This document shows, in pieces, positions 1 to 5,239 of a DNA stretch of 5,511 nucleotides. The notes beneath the pieces are model-generated. The model ran no database searches and had not been told where the DNA came from. It saw nothing but the letters and a program-made list of their open reading frames with translations. Within the stretch, counting starts at the first letter, position 1. Each line of letters begins with the position of its first letter. This DNA comes from an uncultured Lachnospiraceae bacterium (GTDB taxonomy: Bacteria > Bacillota > Clostridia > Lachnospirales > Lachnospiraceae). Position numbers and translations under genes: made by a program. Location of the stretch: assembly GCA_947589175.1 (NCBI GenBank), contig CANPZR010000187.1, positions 1 through 5,511 on the forward strand. The letters are read 5' to 3'.

Positions 1-300
1 CAAATGGCAGACAAATCTGCCGAAAAGATTAACATTCAGCATTTGTGTTTAAAATGCTGCTTGATGAGCAGACACTATATACGTTGTGTTGCATGTGATC
101 TAAAAGAACATACTTATCCTAATGGTGTGTATCAAACGGGAATTCCTTACGGGAATCCAAAAATAAAAGTACCTACTTCGACCCCTGCTGTAATAGAATT
201 TATAGGAAATGTTAAAAATAAAAATGCAGAATTAAACAAATACAGGATAAATAAAGTTATTGTATATGATCATAAATATGATCATAAAAAGATAGGCTAA
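1..300 (+). CDS. 3' end of an unrecognised protein, possibly a worn toxin tip
   Basis: The frame is open from the left edge (CAA, then ATG at 4) to TAA at 298-300, so the 98 residues from that Met may be only the C-terminal part of a longer protein. No ribosome binding site can be judged because only three bases precede the ATG. The N-terminal part has five cysteines clustered in about 17 residues (CLKCC, then C..C before a DLKEH stretch), which could bind a metal. The rest is basic and polar, ending in YDHKYDHKKIG. I do not recognise a family. Its place directly before a lipoprotein and a Rhs core fragment on the same strand suggests a toxin C-terminal domain from a Rhs-type protein, but that is inference from context. 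A separate coding tail in another frame just downstream (326-397) suggests that the original gene ran further. Confidence 0.45.
   Translation, partial: QMADKSAEKINIQHLCLKCCLMSRHYIRCVACDLKEHTYPNGVYQTGIPYGNPKIKVPTSTPAVIEFIGNVKNKNAELNKYRINKVIVYDHKYDHKKIG
265..288 (+). repeat. 12-bp perfect tandem duplication inside the first reading frame
   Basis: The unit tatgatcataaa occurs twice back to back (265-276 and 277-288) and encodes YDHK-YDHK near the C-terminus. The unit contains the palindrome TATGATCATA. As it is a multiple of three it keeps the frame. It looks like a slippage duplication in a poorly constrained tail. Confidence 0.85.
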
Positions 301-325
301 GTGTGTTATAGTATTGTATTAAAAT

Positions 326-397
326 ATGATAGATGCCATGGAACAAGGAGTTCCCATTAATATTCGCTATTGTTATAACGGAGGTGTGAAATTTTGA
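326..397 (+). pseudogene. Short coding tail of a lost upstream gene, coupled to the lipoprotein start
   Basis: A short frame, different from that of 1-300, runs from just after TAA at 320-322 to TGA at 395-397. Read from the Met at 338 it gives MEQGVPINIRYCYNGGVKF, which looks like the ordered end of a real protein rather than random codons. Its TGA overlaps the TTG start of the lipoprotein (394-396), an arrangement typical of translational coupling in an operon. The ribosome binding site of the lipoprotein lies within its last codons (NGGV). I read it as the C-terminal end of the toxin domain that originally preceded the lipoprotein, now cut off from its body by frameshifts or a deletion between about 290 and 325. 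It could instead be a chance frame, since it is very short. Confidence 0.35.
380..386 (+). promoter_or_regulatory. Ribosome binding site fixing the TTG start of the lipoprotein
   Basis: GGAGGTG lies seven bases before TTG at 394-396. No ATG or GTG follows at a suitable distance in this frame, and translation from the TTG gives a textbook lipoprotein signal peptide, so the TTG start is well supported. Confidence 0.8.
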
Positions 398-1083
398 AAA
401 AAAGTTATGTAATTGTTATTTTGTTATTTGCTGTTTGTTTTTTTGTTACGTCTTGTTTGTCGAATGAGAATATTCAGAAAAAAAGTGAAACCAATGCTGC
501 TACACAAAGACCGGAAGAAACGGAAACCGTTGCTGCTACAAAAACACCAGACGAAACGGATGAATTAGGTGCGTGGTTAAAACAATACAAAGCCTACCTG
601 CAGGATAGAGTCCCATCAGAAGACAAAGAGGATAGGGAATTCTATTATTTGAGAGACGCTTGTAATATGGTTGTTCCGGGAGAAACGAAAGATGGAATCC
701 AGTATGCTTTGTTTGATATGACTGGTGACGAGATGCCGGAATTACATGTGCTGACAGATATTAGCTATGAGATTCATACCATAAAGAACCATCACCTTGT
801 AGTATGGTATGGGGGAGACCGATATAACAGGCCGCTCAATAATAGGATGATACTTTGGAAAGGGGACTCGGAATCGGCCGGTGAGAGTTATATAGTTCTT
901 GATAGTGAAGGGGAGGATATCTTTTCGTGTTGGTTTGGGAAAAATGGAAATGATTATAGATTCTGCACTGGAGATGATGATATTAAGGTGTCAAAAAAAC
1001 AGTGGAAAAAATTGAGAAAACCATTTTTAGCAATTGGTTCAGATAAGATTATTTGGAAAAATATAGGAGATTTGGATTTTTGA
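394..1083 (+). CDS. Secreted lipoprotein, likely immunity protein of a Rhs-type toxin cassette
   Basis: The 229-residue product starts at TTG and has a classic lipoprotein signal: Lys-Lys at 2-3, a hydrophobic core at about 5-18 and a lipobox VTSC with the lipidated Cys at 21. It should be anchored on the outer face of the cytoplasmic membrane. Residues about 25-57 form a Thr/Glu/Pro-rich linker made of two imperfect repeats (NAATQRPEETE and VAATKTPDETD). The globular part follows, with FDMTGDEMPEL at 107-117, an Asp/Gly-rich motif of the DxTGDxxPEL type common in clostridial surface lipoproteins and resembling a calcium-binding loop. I cannot assign a named family. Its position between a probable toxin remnant and a Rhs core fragment fits an immunity protein acting outside the membrane, but this is inferred from gene order only. 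The reading frame is intact. The body is AT-rich compared with the Rhs fragment that follows. Confidence 0.75.
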   Translation: MKKSYVIVILLFAVCFFVTSCLSNENIQKKSETNAATQRPEETETVAATKTPDETDELGAWLKQYKAYLQDRVPSEDKEDREFYYLRDACNMVVPGETKDGIQYALFDMTGDEMPELHVLTDISYEIHTIKNHHLVVWYGGDRYNRPLNNRMILWKGDSESAGESYIVLDSEGEDIFSCWFGKNGNDYRFCTGDDDIKVSKKQWKKLRKPFLAIGSDKIIWKNIGDLDF

Positions 1084-1419
1084 GGAGAAAGTAAAAAGTA
1101 CTACATCACAGACCCGCATGGGAGCGTAGTGCAGCTGACGGATGAGAAAGGAAAAGTCATCAAAACCTATGAGTACGATTCCTTTGAGAACGAGGTAAAG
1201 CCAGACAGTAAGGACGAAAACCCGTTCCGCTACTGCGGGGAGTACTATGATAAGGAGACGGAGGAAATCTATCTCAGGGCAAGGTATTATGAGCCAAATG
1301 TAGGGAGATTCCTGACGAGGGATACGTATACCGGGGAAGAAGATGAGCCGGAGAGTCTGCATCTGTATGCGTATTGTGGGTATGATGGGGTGAATGCGTG
1401 GGATCCGAGCGGGCATTAA
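1084..1419 (+). pseudogene. Orphan Rhs repeat-associated core fragment, no start codon
   Basis: The frame is open from the TGA that ends the lipoprotein (1081-1083) to TAA at 1417-1419 and encodes about 111 residues of the end of a Rhs core. It opens with YYITDPHGSVVQLTDEKG. It then has the hallmark NPFRYCGEYYDKETEEIYLRARYY, followed by GRFLTRDTYTG, LHLYAYCGYDGVNAWDPSGH. The DPSG motif normally marks the junction to the variable toxin domain. No ATG, GTG or TTG lies in frame until GTG at 1129, which is inside the conserved repeat and has no ribosome binding site, so this is not an independently translated gene. Where Rhs proteins usually have SFGNE it reads SFENE, consistent with relaxed constraint. 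The usual explanation for such pieces is a remnant left when a new toxin tip displaced the old one by recombination in the core. Full Rhs proteins are over ten times longer. Confidence 0.85.
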
Positions 1420-1519
1420 TTATTTTGTCACAAAGAATATGACACCACAGGAACGGATGGATTATTACAATAAGAAGGGCAGGGCATTTCAGCTGGAGAT
1501 TGAGAAATGCAAGTTGTAG
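1418..1519 (+). pseudogene. Possible toxin-tip tail after the Rhs DPSG junction, out of frame
   Basis: The Rhs frame stops straight after DPSGH, but the frame one base over stays open and ends at TAG 1517-1519 with MTPQERMDYYNKKGRAFQ followed by LEIEKCKL (Met at 1439). The composition is helical and protein-like. A toxin domain normally follows DPSG directly, so this could be the deletion-shortened end of the old tip joined out of frame. At about 33 codons the call is weak and chance cannot be excluded. No convincing ribosome binding site precedes the ATG at 1439. Confidence 0.3.
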
Positions 1520-1557
1520 ACGGCATTGACAAAAGAAAAAATTGTATATTTTATTAG

Positions 1558-1601
1558 CGGATGAAAGTGATTTTTATCGACGGATAAAAGTGATTTTTAT
1601 C
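1558..1601 (+). repeat. 23-bp-period tandem repeat that builds the terminator
   Basis: Two 21-bp copies of a unit starting with cggat and ending with aaagtgatttttatc lie at 1558-1578 and 1581-1601. They differ at one base (G/A at position 6) and are separated by two bases. The second copy forms the stem of the terminator. The first arm of the first copy can also pair with the last arm of the terminator through a single G-U, so two hairpins are possible. Confidence 0.8.
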
Positions 1602-1609
1602 CGTTTTTT
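1579..1609 (+). terminator. Intrinsic terminator closing the Rhs/lipoprotein block
   Basis: The arms CGGATAAAA (1581-1589) and TTTTATCCG (1595-1603) pair perfectly over nine bases around a five-base loop. One A-T and one G-U pair can extend the base, and a run of six T follows (1604-1609). The T run is on the + strand side only, so it ends + strand transcription from the lipoprotein and Rhs region. Confidence 0.85.
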
Positions 1610-1645
1610 ATTGCCCGTTTCATTGACAGGTCACAAGATAAGTTG

Positions 1646-2012
1646 CTATGCTTGTTTTGATTCCCTTTTTTTCCAGCTTACAAATCCGTACTTATCATTA
1701 AAAAGGAATATCGCAAAATCTACGACAACAGGAATATAAACAGGATTTTCGATTGATGCTAAAACCCAGAGGACAATCAAAACAATATCATTTGCGGCAT
1801 ACCATAAGGCATAATAAGATGAACGCAGTATAGTGAGGGATGCCGCAAAAGAACTTGTTGTGATTGAGTAATCATTTCTCCCCAATACCGAAATTGGAAA
1901 GAAATAATGCCATAAAGAATACTAAATAGAAATTTAAAATAGAAACAATAACCAACGAGCCTATCCAAATCAACCATTCCTCTTTCAAATATTTTGTCTT
2001 TACAACAGCCAT
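1646..2012 (-). pseudogene. pnuC: Truncated, frameshifted C-terminal half of the PnuC vitamin transporter
   Basis: On the - strand two overlapping frames together give the C-terminal part of a PnuC-type transporter, a membrane carrier for nicotinamide riboside or related vitamins. From ATG at 2012 the first frame reads KTKYLKEEWLIWIGSLVIVS then ILNFYLVFFMALFLS and hits TGA near 1875. The second frame picks up at about 1910 and reads TTSSFAASLT, YYALWYAANDIVLIVLWVLA, VYIPVVVDFAIFLFNDKYGF and SWKKRESKQA to TAG at 1646-1648. The motifs YAANDIVLIVLWxLASIE and FxNDxYGF are characteristic of PnuC C-termini. One frameshift around 1905-1915 separates the two parts. Only about 120 of the usual 200-250 residues remain and the N-terminal half is absent from the window. 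The ATG at 2012 is therefore probably an internal codon. The remnant starts four bases past the stop of the Panacea antitoxin gene. Confidence 0.75.
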
Positions 2013-2015
2013 GAA

Positions 2016-3026
2016 TCAGGATGCCTTACTCAACATATCGTAAATATAAGTCCGCAGGCCAGCTTCGGTATTTATGCCGTATTTTTGATTGATTAAAATG
2101 TAATAATTCATAATTCTCTCTTTTGGCAAAAGCTCATTGGAAGGGATGCTATCTCCATATCCTTTCCTTGCCTCCAGCCAAGGAGCCTCATGGTGTGTAA
2201 TCTTCTCCAATGCCTTTCCGCTATACATGCCAAAAGTATTTACCACAAGGTCTATTACTCGTTTCTCGTCCTCCGTCAAGGAATCCTCCTTGCCTTCCAG
2301 AATCGCGAACCGCGCGTCGTCAATTGGATTATATTTGAAATTTCTAAATAGGTCATACACCTCCAGATAAACCGGCCCATGTATCCATGCCCTGCAATCT
2401 TCTTCAAAGATCGGCTTTCCATACAGCGCGGAATATACGCCCTGAATAAAGTAGAGTAGTTTCTGCAGCATAAGCGGTGTTACTTCTTCCAATTTTTCAA
2501 AAATATACGCAATCACCTTGAGCATTTTATCCGAAATGGAAAACAGACGCTCTATGCTCTCTGTCGCGGTAAAAGCCTTCCTGTATGCCGCATCTGTCAA
2601 CTTTTTTTGGTTCTCCATGAGTTTTTTCTTCATATATGCCGGGGATGAAAGCACCGATTTGATGACATCTGAATACTCCTTAGAAGGCATCTGGCCCTCC
2701 AGATATCGCGATATGGTTATTTCGCCAAATCCAAGAGCCAGCGATAACGGCGCCTTTCCAATCTTATAAATCTTCATTAGTCTTTCAATATCATCAATCG
2801 ACACAAGTCCTTCTGCCGCTCTGTACTGCTCGTCGATTTCCTGAACATTCTTATCAATAAGCCCCGGAATACTCATCTCCTCTCCGCAGTCAGCACAGAC
2901 AGCTACGGTGATTCCAAAGGTATAGTCCTTATCCCTTATATTCTTTACAATATCCTTCTTCTGTAAAAGATACTCTGTCTTTTTCCGACATTCTATGCAA
3001 AAATCTGTTCTTCCTTGCCTTGCCAT
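2016..3026 (-). CDS. Panacea-domain antitoxin with YgiT/MqsA-type zinc finger and HTH
   Basis: The 336-residue protein has three parts. An N-terminal zinc-ribbon carries CxxC pairs at 10-13 and 44-47, as in YgiT/MqsA antitoxins. A helix-turn-helix lies at about 76-125 (LALGFGEITISRYLEGQMPS), typical of MqsA-like DNA binding. A C-terminal Panacea (SocA/GepA-type, DUF4065) domain spans about 165-300, with the hallmark LQKLLYFIQGVY and WIHGPVY (214-220). Panacea domains are known as promiscuous neutralisers of many unrelated toxins. I infer that this protein binds and blocks the product of the gene just upstream and represses their shared promoter through the HTH. The start is ATG at 3026, seven bases after GGAGGT. 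A GTG at 3035 in the same frame lies inside that ribosome binding site and is unlikely. The toxin gene ends 27 bases upstream, giving the toxin-first order seen in mqsRA. Confidence 0.88.
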   Translation of the reverse strand: MARQGRTDFCIECRKKTEYLLQKKDIVKNIRDKDYTFGITVAVCADCGEEMSIPGLIDKNVQEIDEQYRAAEGLVSIDDIERLMKIYKIGKAPLSLALGFGEITISRYLEGQMPSKEYSDVIKSVLSSPAYMKKKLMENQKKLTDAAYRKAFTATESIERLFSISDKMLKVIAYIFEKLEEVTPLMLQKLLYFIQGVYSALYGKPIFEEDCRAWIHGPVYLEVYDLFRNFKYNPIDDARFAILEGKEDSLTEDEKRVIDLVVNTFGMYSGKALEKITHHEAPWLEARKGYGDSIPSNELLPKERIMNYYILINQKYGINTEAGLRTYIYDMLSKAS

Positions 3027-3033
3027 AATGACC

Positions 3034-3039
3034 ACCTCC
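3034..3039 (-). promoter_or_regulatory. Ribosome binding site deciding the antitoxin start
   Basis: AGGAGGT-like sequence (GGAGGT on the - strand) lies seven bases before ATG 3026. It overlaps the in-frame GTG at 3033-3035, which rules that GTG out as the main start. It is far stronger than the site before the toxin gene, which fits excess production of the antitoxin. Confidence 0.8.
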
Positions 3040-3053
3040 GATTTGCTTTCTGG

Positions 3054-3530
3054 TTATTTGAAATAGTATGTAAGCGGATGTTTCTGTTCATGGAATGAAA
3101 TAACGATTACAAAACAATTCTCCAGCTTGTTGAACTTGATATACAGAGAAACTGCCTTTTCTTCCGTTCCATTTCTCTCCAAAAGGACTACATCTTTCCC
3201 AAATACATATAATCTTTCGTGTTCAAAACCCTGATGCTCATTCTGCAGGATTTCCGAAAAGTCCATTACCGTAAGACCTAATATAATTTCTTTTGCTTTT
3301 GTTTCGTCAATAACATAATCCAGAAACAGGTTGATGTTGTCTTGGCGTCTGGTATTCCGGTCCAACCGGTAATTATCTTTTTTAACAGCATCCTTCACCT
3401 CGGAAAGATACTGCTCTATGTCTTTCTTATCTATATCCAATGATTTATCCCCCAAGGAGTGTGTGATGTGTTTTTTGCTTTTTTCTATCATTATAATCGT
3501 GTGATTGTTTTTTGTCAATATCCTATTCAT
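3054..3530 (-). CDS. MqsR-like toxin partnered with the Panacea antitoxin
   Basis: The 158-residue soluble protein lies 27 bases before the Panacea antitoxin on the same strand, the classical place for a cognate toxin. Residues about 37-95 are helical and charged (DIEQYLSEVKDAVKK, then AKEIILGLTVMDFSE). Residues 100-158 look like a beta-rich core (FEHERLYVFGKDVVLLE, VSLYIKFNKL, FVIVISFHEQKHPLTYYFK). The order, with a helix ending in IILGLTxxDF and strands ending in IVISFH, parallels MqsR, a RelE-fold mRNA interferase that cuts RNA at GC sites. The match is by pattern, not close identity, so ribonuclease activity is an inference. The N-terminal extension of about 35 residues is longer than in E. 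coli MqsR (98 residues in all). The start at ATG 3530 has only a weak ribosome binding site (AAGAA). ATG 3491 has none. Weak translation would suit a toxin. Confidence 0.7.
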   Translation of the reverse strand: MNRILTKNNHTIIMIEKSKKHITHSLGDKSLDIDKKDIEQYLSEVKDAVKKDNYRLDRNTRRQDNINLFLDYVIDETKAKEIILGLTVMDFSEILQNEHQGFEHERLYVFGKDVVLLERNGTEEKAVSLYIKFNKLENCFVIVISFHEQKHPLTYYFK

Positions 3531-3562
3531 TTCTTGACTAACTTTTTTTGCCCGTCAATATC
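3514..3562 (-). repeat. 9-bp direct repeat across the toxin start, possible operator
   Basis: GTCAATATC occurs at 3514-3522 and 3554-3562, exactly 40 bp apart (about four helical turns), one copy on each side of the toxin start codon. Such spacing would place both on the same DNA face for an HTH repressor. I did not find the AGGT-type palindrome used by E. coli MqsA. Chance is possible. Confidence 0.3.
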
Positions 3563-3598
3563 TGGATCATATGTGAGCAAAAAAGATTAAGAAAATTT

Positions 3599-3672
3599 TA
3601 ATAGAATTGTAAGCGTGTTTGTGGTAGTATAATGATGCTAAACAATTCAATAAATTGAGCTAATAGAATTGT
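3599..3672 (+). repeat. 12-bp perfect direct repeat flanking the promoter of the 256-codon gene
   Basis: TAATAGAATTGT occurs at 3599-3610 and 3661-3672, 62 bp apart, in the 184-bp divergent intergenic region. The first copy overlaps the probable -35 region and the second lies in the leader. A small palindrome TCAAT-AA-ATTGA (3647-3658) lies just before the second copy. This looks like a regulatory arrangement, although AT-rich DNA gives such repeats more often than average. Confidence 0.5.
3607..3633 (+). promoter_or_regulatory. Probable promoter of the 256-codon gene
   Basis: A perfect TATAAT lies at 3628-3633, about 80 bases before the GTG start. The best -35 is TTGTAA at 3607-3612, with a short spacer of 15 bases, so the -35 assignment is weak while the -10 is good. 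The overlapping - strand sequence offers no equally good box for the divergent toxin gene. TATGAT near 3570 on the - strand is the best candidate there, without a clear -35. Confidence 0.45.
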
Positions 3673-3714
3673 GTGTAAATTTATGGCGAACAGATGGCAG
3701 GGAGGGATTAAGTT

Positions 3715-4485
3715 GTGAACGTTGAGGAATTGTGTTGCTTAAAAGAGACCGAGGAGCTGATTATGGAAAATAAAGTTAATGAGTATGCGTTGAAGACTCG
3801 GGAATTTCTTGTGGATAAAATAGACTTTTTAGATGGAGAAGTCCAGGAATTTGAGCCTGCTGACAATGAAGAATATGGTGTTGCCGCTATGGATGTTAAA
3901 TGGAGAAGCGGGATACATCTGATTATCTGGCAAAGTTTATGGCGTATAGATTATTATGTCGTGCGCAAGGGAGAACAGATTTCCAACACTTTTGTCGGAG
4001 GAAAACCTAAAGCGGATTTATTCATTTATATCCAAATGCTCATTAACGATATCAATAGCGGACGGTATGACAACAAAGCTACTCCTCTTGAAATACATTT
4101 AAAATATGTGCAGGAAAGAGGGCTGACCAGCTGCATGAATAATACGAAGTGGGATAAGGTTTTCGGTATTATCCATAGCATGGAAGAAGAGACAGGCAAG
4201 GGAATCCTTATAATGTATAAGCACCTTTTTGACACAGAAGTTCCGGTTCACTATTGGACTGTCGGCGGAGATGAATATTTGAATAAAGGTATGTACAAAT
4301 ATATTGAGTGGTTAAAGATTCGGCCGGTTGTCTGCGAGTGTGAGTATCGGGGACGGTTGATTGAACCTGAATATAGATATTATGACTTTACTTCTTTGCT
4401 TTTGGAGAAAATGAAGGCAGCTCATCTGCGCTTTGAATATCTGCAGCAGGAAGAAGTCTGTATGATTTATGGATATAAGACTTGA
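3715..4485 (+). CDS. Unassigned two-part protein, C-terminal half DUF6678-like
   Basis: The 256-residue protein is soluble, with no signal peptide or membrane segment. The start at GTG 3715 follows GGAGGG by eight bases. A second good start, ATG 3763 (Met17), follows GAGGAG by six bases, so the N-terminus is uncertain. The N-terminal half (about 20-115) has an acidic helix, then strands (GVAAMDVKWRSGIHLIIW, RIDYYVVRKGE) and a helix ending in INDINSGRYD. It resembles the small single-domain proteins often seen as immunity proteins, but I cannot name a family. The C-terminal half (about 130-256) opens with LTSCMNNTKWDKV, then has YIEWLKIRPVV and GRLIEPE, and ends in VCMIYGYKT. This pattern recalls DUF6678, from memory only. 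The gene stands alone behind its own promoter between two toxin-antitoxin modules on the other strand. A stand-alone immunity role is a possible reading, not shown. Confidence 0.8.
   Translation: MNVEELCCLKETEELIMENKVNEYALKTREFLVDKIDFLDGEVQEFEPADNEEYGVAAMDVKWRSGIHLIIWQSLWRIDYYVVRKGEQISNTFVGGKPKADLFIYIQMLINDINSGRYDNKATPLEIHLKYVQERGLTSCMNNTKWDKVFGIIHSMEEETGKGILIMYKHLFDTEVPVHYWTVGGDEYLNKGMYKYIEWLKIRPVVCECEYRGRLIEPEYRYYDFTSLLLEKMKAAHLRFEYLQQEEVCMIYGYKT
3751..3763 (+). promoter_or_regulatory. Second ribosome binding site, alternative start at Met17
   Basis: GAGGAG at 3751-3756 lies six bases before ATG at 3763. It competes with the GTG start at 3715, so either the shorter protein of 240 residues is the real one or both forms are made. 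The first 16 residues of the long form show nothing recognisable. Confidence 0.45.
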
Positions 4486-4513
4486 CAATGTTGCATAGAT
4501 TTATAGGTTTTTG

Positions 4514-4915
4514 TCACATATTCAGAAAATCTGCCGGAGTCATAATGATTGGTTTTTTCACTCCGGATTCCAGAAAATCTTTATCTCCAGTTAGTAAGAT
4601 ATCAGCTTTTGCTTCGATTGCAGCGCGTAATATGGGCCTGTCTTTTACATCTCTGATTTGTAATTCCTCCGATCGTTCAATATCTGGAACTGACACTAAC
4701 TCTAGGGTTAATAATGCCATAGACAAAAACTTGTCAAGACTTGTCAGTCTATGGGGGAATTTTTTGTTAAATATTCTTTTTATTTCGTCTACATTCTGCT
4801 CACATATTAAACCGCGATTTGGGTAGGAAGCCGCTTTTTGGTATGCCTGCCAAGGGGTGCCGCTTGCCCTTAATGCAGCAGATATGAGAACATTGGTATC
4901 AATCAGCACCCTCAT
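4514..4915 (-). CDS. PIN-domain ribonuclease toxin of a type II toxin-antitoxin pair
   Basis: The 133-residue product is a complete PIN domain of the COG1569 type (putative PIN-family toxin). The metal-binding acidic residues are all visible: Asp6 in LIDTNVLISA, Glu44 in NVDEIKRIF, Asp92 in VKDRPILRAA, and Asp111 with Asp113 in LLTGDKDFL. The ending IIMTPADFL is also typical of this group. Family members are Mg-dependent RNases, and chromosomal pairs usually slow growth when the toxin is freed. The ATG (4913-4915) overlaps the antitoxin TGA (4912-4914) as ATGA, so translation is coupled. A modest GAGG lies ten bases before it. All catalytic residues are present, so the toxin should be active. 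It converges with the gene ending at 4485, and the 28-base gap holds no clear terminator. Confidence 0.93.
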   Translation of the reverse strand: MRVLIDTNVLISAALRASGTPWQAYQKAASYPNRGLICEQNVDEIKRIFNKKFPHRLTSLDKFLSMALLTLELVSVPDIERSEELQIRDVKDRPILRAAIEAKADILLTGDKDFLESGVKKPIIMTPADFLNM

Positions 4916-5187
4916 TCGTTATCATCCTCATCTCGTAATTCTCTGACAAGAGCCATCACATCATCGTCAGAAGTAAGCCCTGCACGTTCTGCTTCTCCCG
5001 TCATTTCATTTTGTAACATCTGCATGGCATAAATGGCAGAATTTACTATTCGCACGGAGTTCCCTTCGACAATAAATGTAATGCGGTCACCACTTGCGAC
5101 GCCGAGCACTTCCCGGACATCTTTCGGGATTGTGACCTGTCCCTTTGCCATGACTTTTGCATTATCAATAAAGGCATTTGCTAACAT
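4912..5187 (-). CDS. AbrB/MazE-type antitoxin for the PIN toxin
   Basis: The 91-residue protein has an N-terminal swapped-hairpin AbrB/MazE/SpoVT DNA-binding domain at about 8-50. It contains the core MAKGQVTIPKDVREVLGV (13-30), GDRITFIVEG and VRIVN. A helical, acidic C-terminal region (about 52-91, ending RELRDEDDNE) is of the kind that wraps over the toxin active site. It should bind as a dimer to the inverted repeat upstream and to the PIN toxin encoded directly after it. The start at ATG 5187 has a strong AGGAGG seven bases upstream (5195-5200), clearly better than that of the toxin, which favours antitoxin excess. The four-base overlap with the toxin makes the pair one operon, in antitoxin-first order. 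Confidence 0.93.
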   Translation of the reverse strand: MLANAFIDNAKVMAKGQVTIPKDVREVLGVASGDRITFIVEGNSVRIVNSAIYAMQMLQNEMTGEAERAGLTSDDDVMALVRELRDEDDNE

Positions 5188-5218
5188 CTTTATACCTCCT
5201 CGTATGATTTGATGGAAA

Positions 5219-5236
5219 AGTAGGGATTTCCCTACT
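5219..5236 (-). promoter_or_regulatory. Perfect inverted-repeat operator of the PIN/AbrB pair
   Basis: AGTAGGGA (5219-5226) and TCCCTACT (5229-5236) are perfect eight-base arms around two bases. The repeat lies directly downstream of the -10 box, so it covers the expected transcription start near 5233. A bound AbrB-type antitoxin dimer, alone or with toxin, would block the promoter. The same sequence would form a hairpin at the very 5' end of the mRNA. Confidence 0.75.
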
Positions 5237-5239
5237 CAT

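Noticed and set aside
6..21. GGCAGA-CAAA-TCTGCC inverted repeat at the left edge
   Set aside because: It is a short hairpin inside an open reading frame, with no T run and no clear role.
1039..1416. Long - strand frame opposite the Rhs fragment, and + strand frames opposite the antitoxin and PIN genes
   Set aside because: These are shadow frames of clearly recognised genes, without ribosome binding sites or protein-like motifs of their own.
1526..1555. TTGACA with AT-rich -10-like sequence just before the terminator
   Set aside because: No well-spaced -10 box, and transcription would end within about 50 bases at the terminator.
1623..1652. TTGACA - 18 bases - TATGCT on the + strand, antisense to the pnuC remnant
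   Set aside because: It matches a promoter fairly well, but no gene follows on the + strand and it lies within and beside a dead gene, so chance is likely.
3534..3558. TTGAC ... GTCAA inverted repeat upstream of the toxin
   Set aside because: The five-base arms with a 15-base spacer are too short to claim as an operator. The direct repeat there is the better signal.
4483..4516. TGACAA ... TTGTCA inverted repeat between the convergent genes
   Set aside because: Six-base arms with a 22-base loop and no strong T run do not make a credible terminator.
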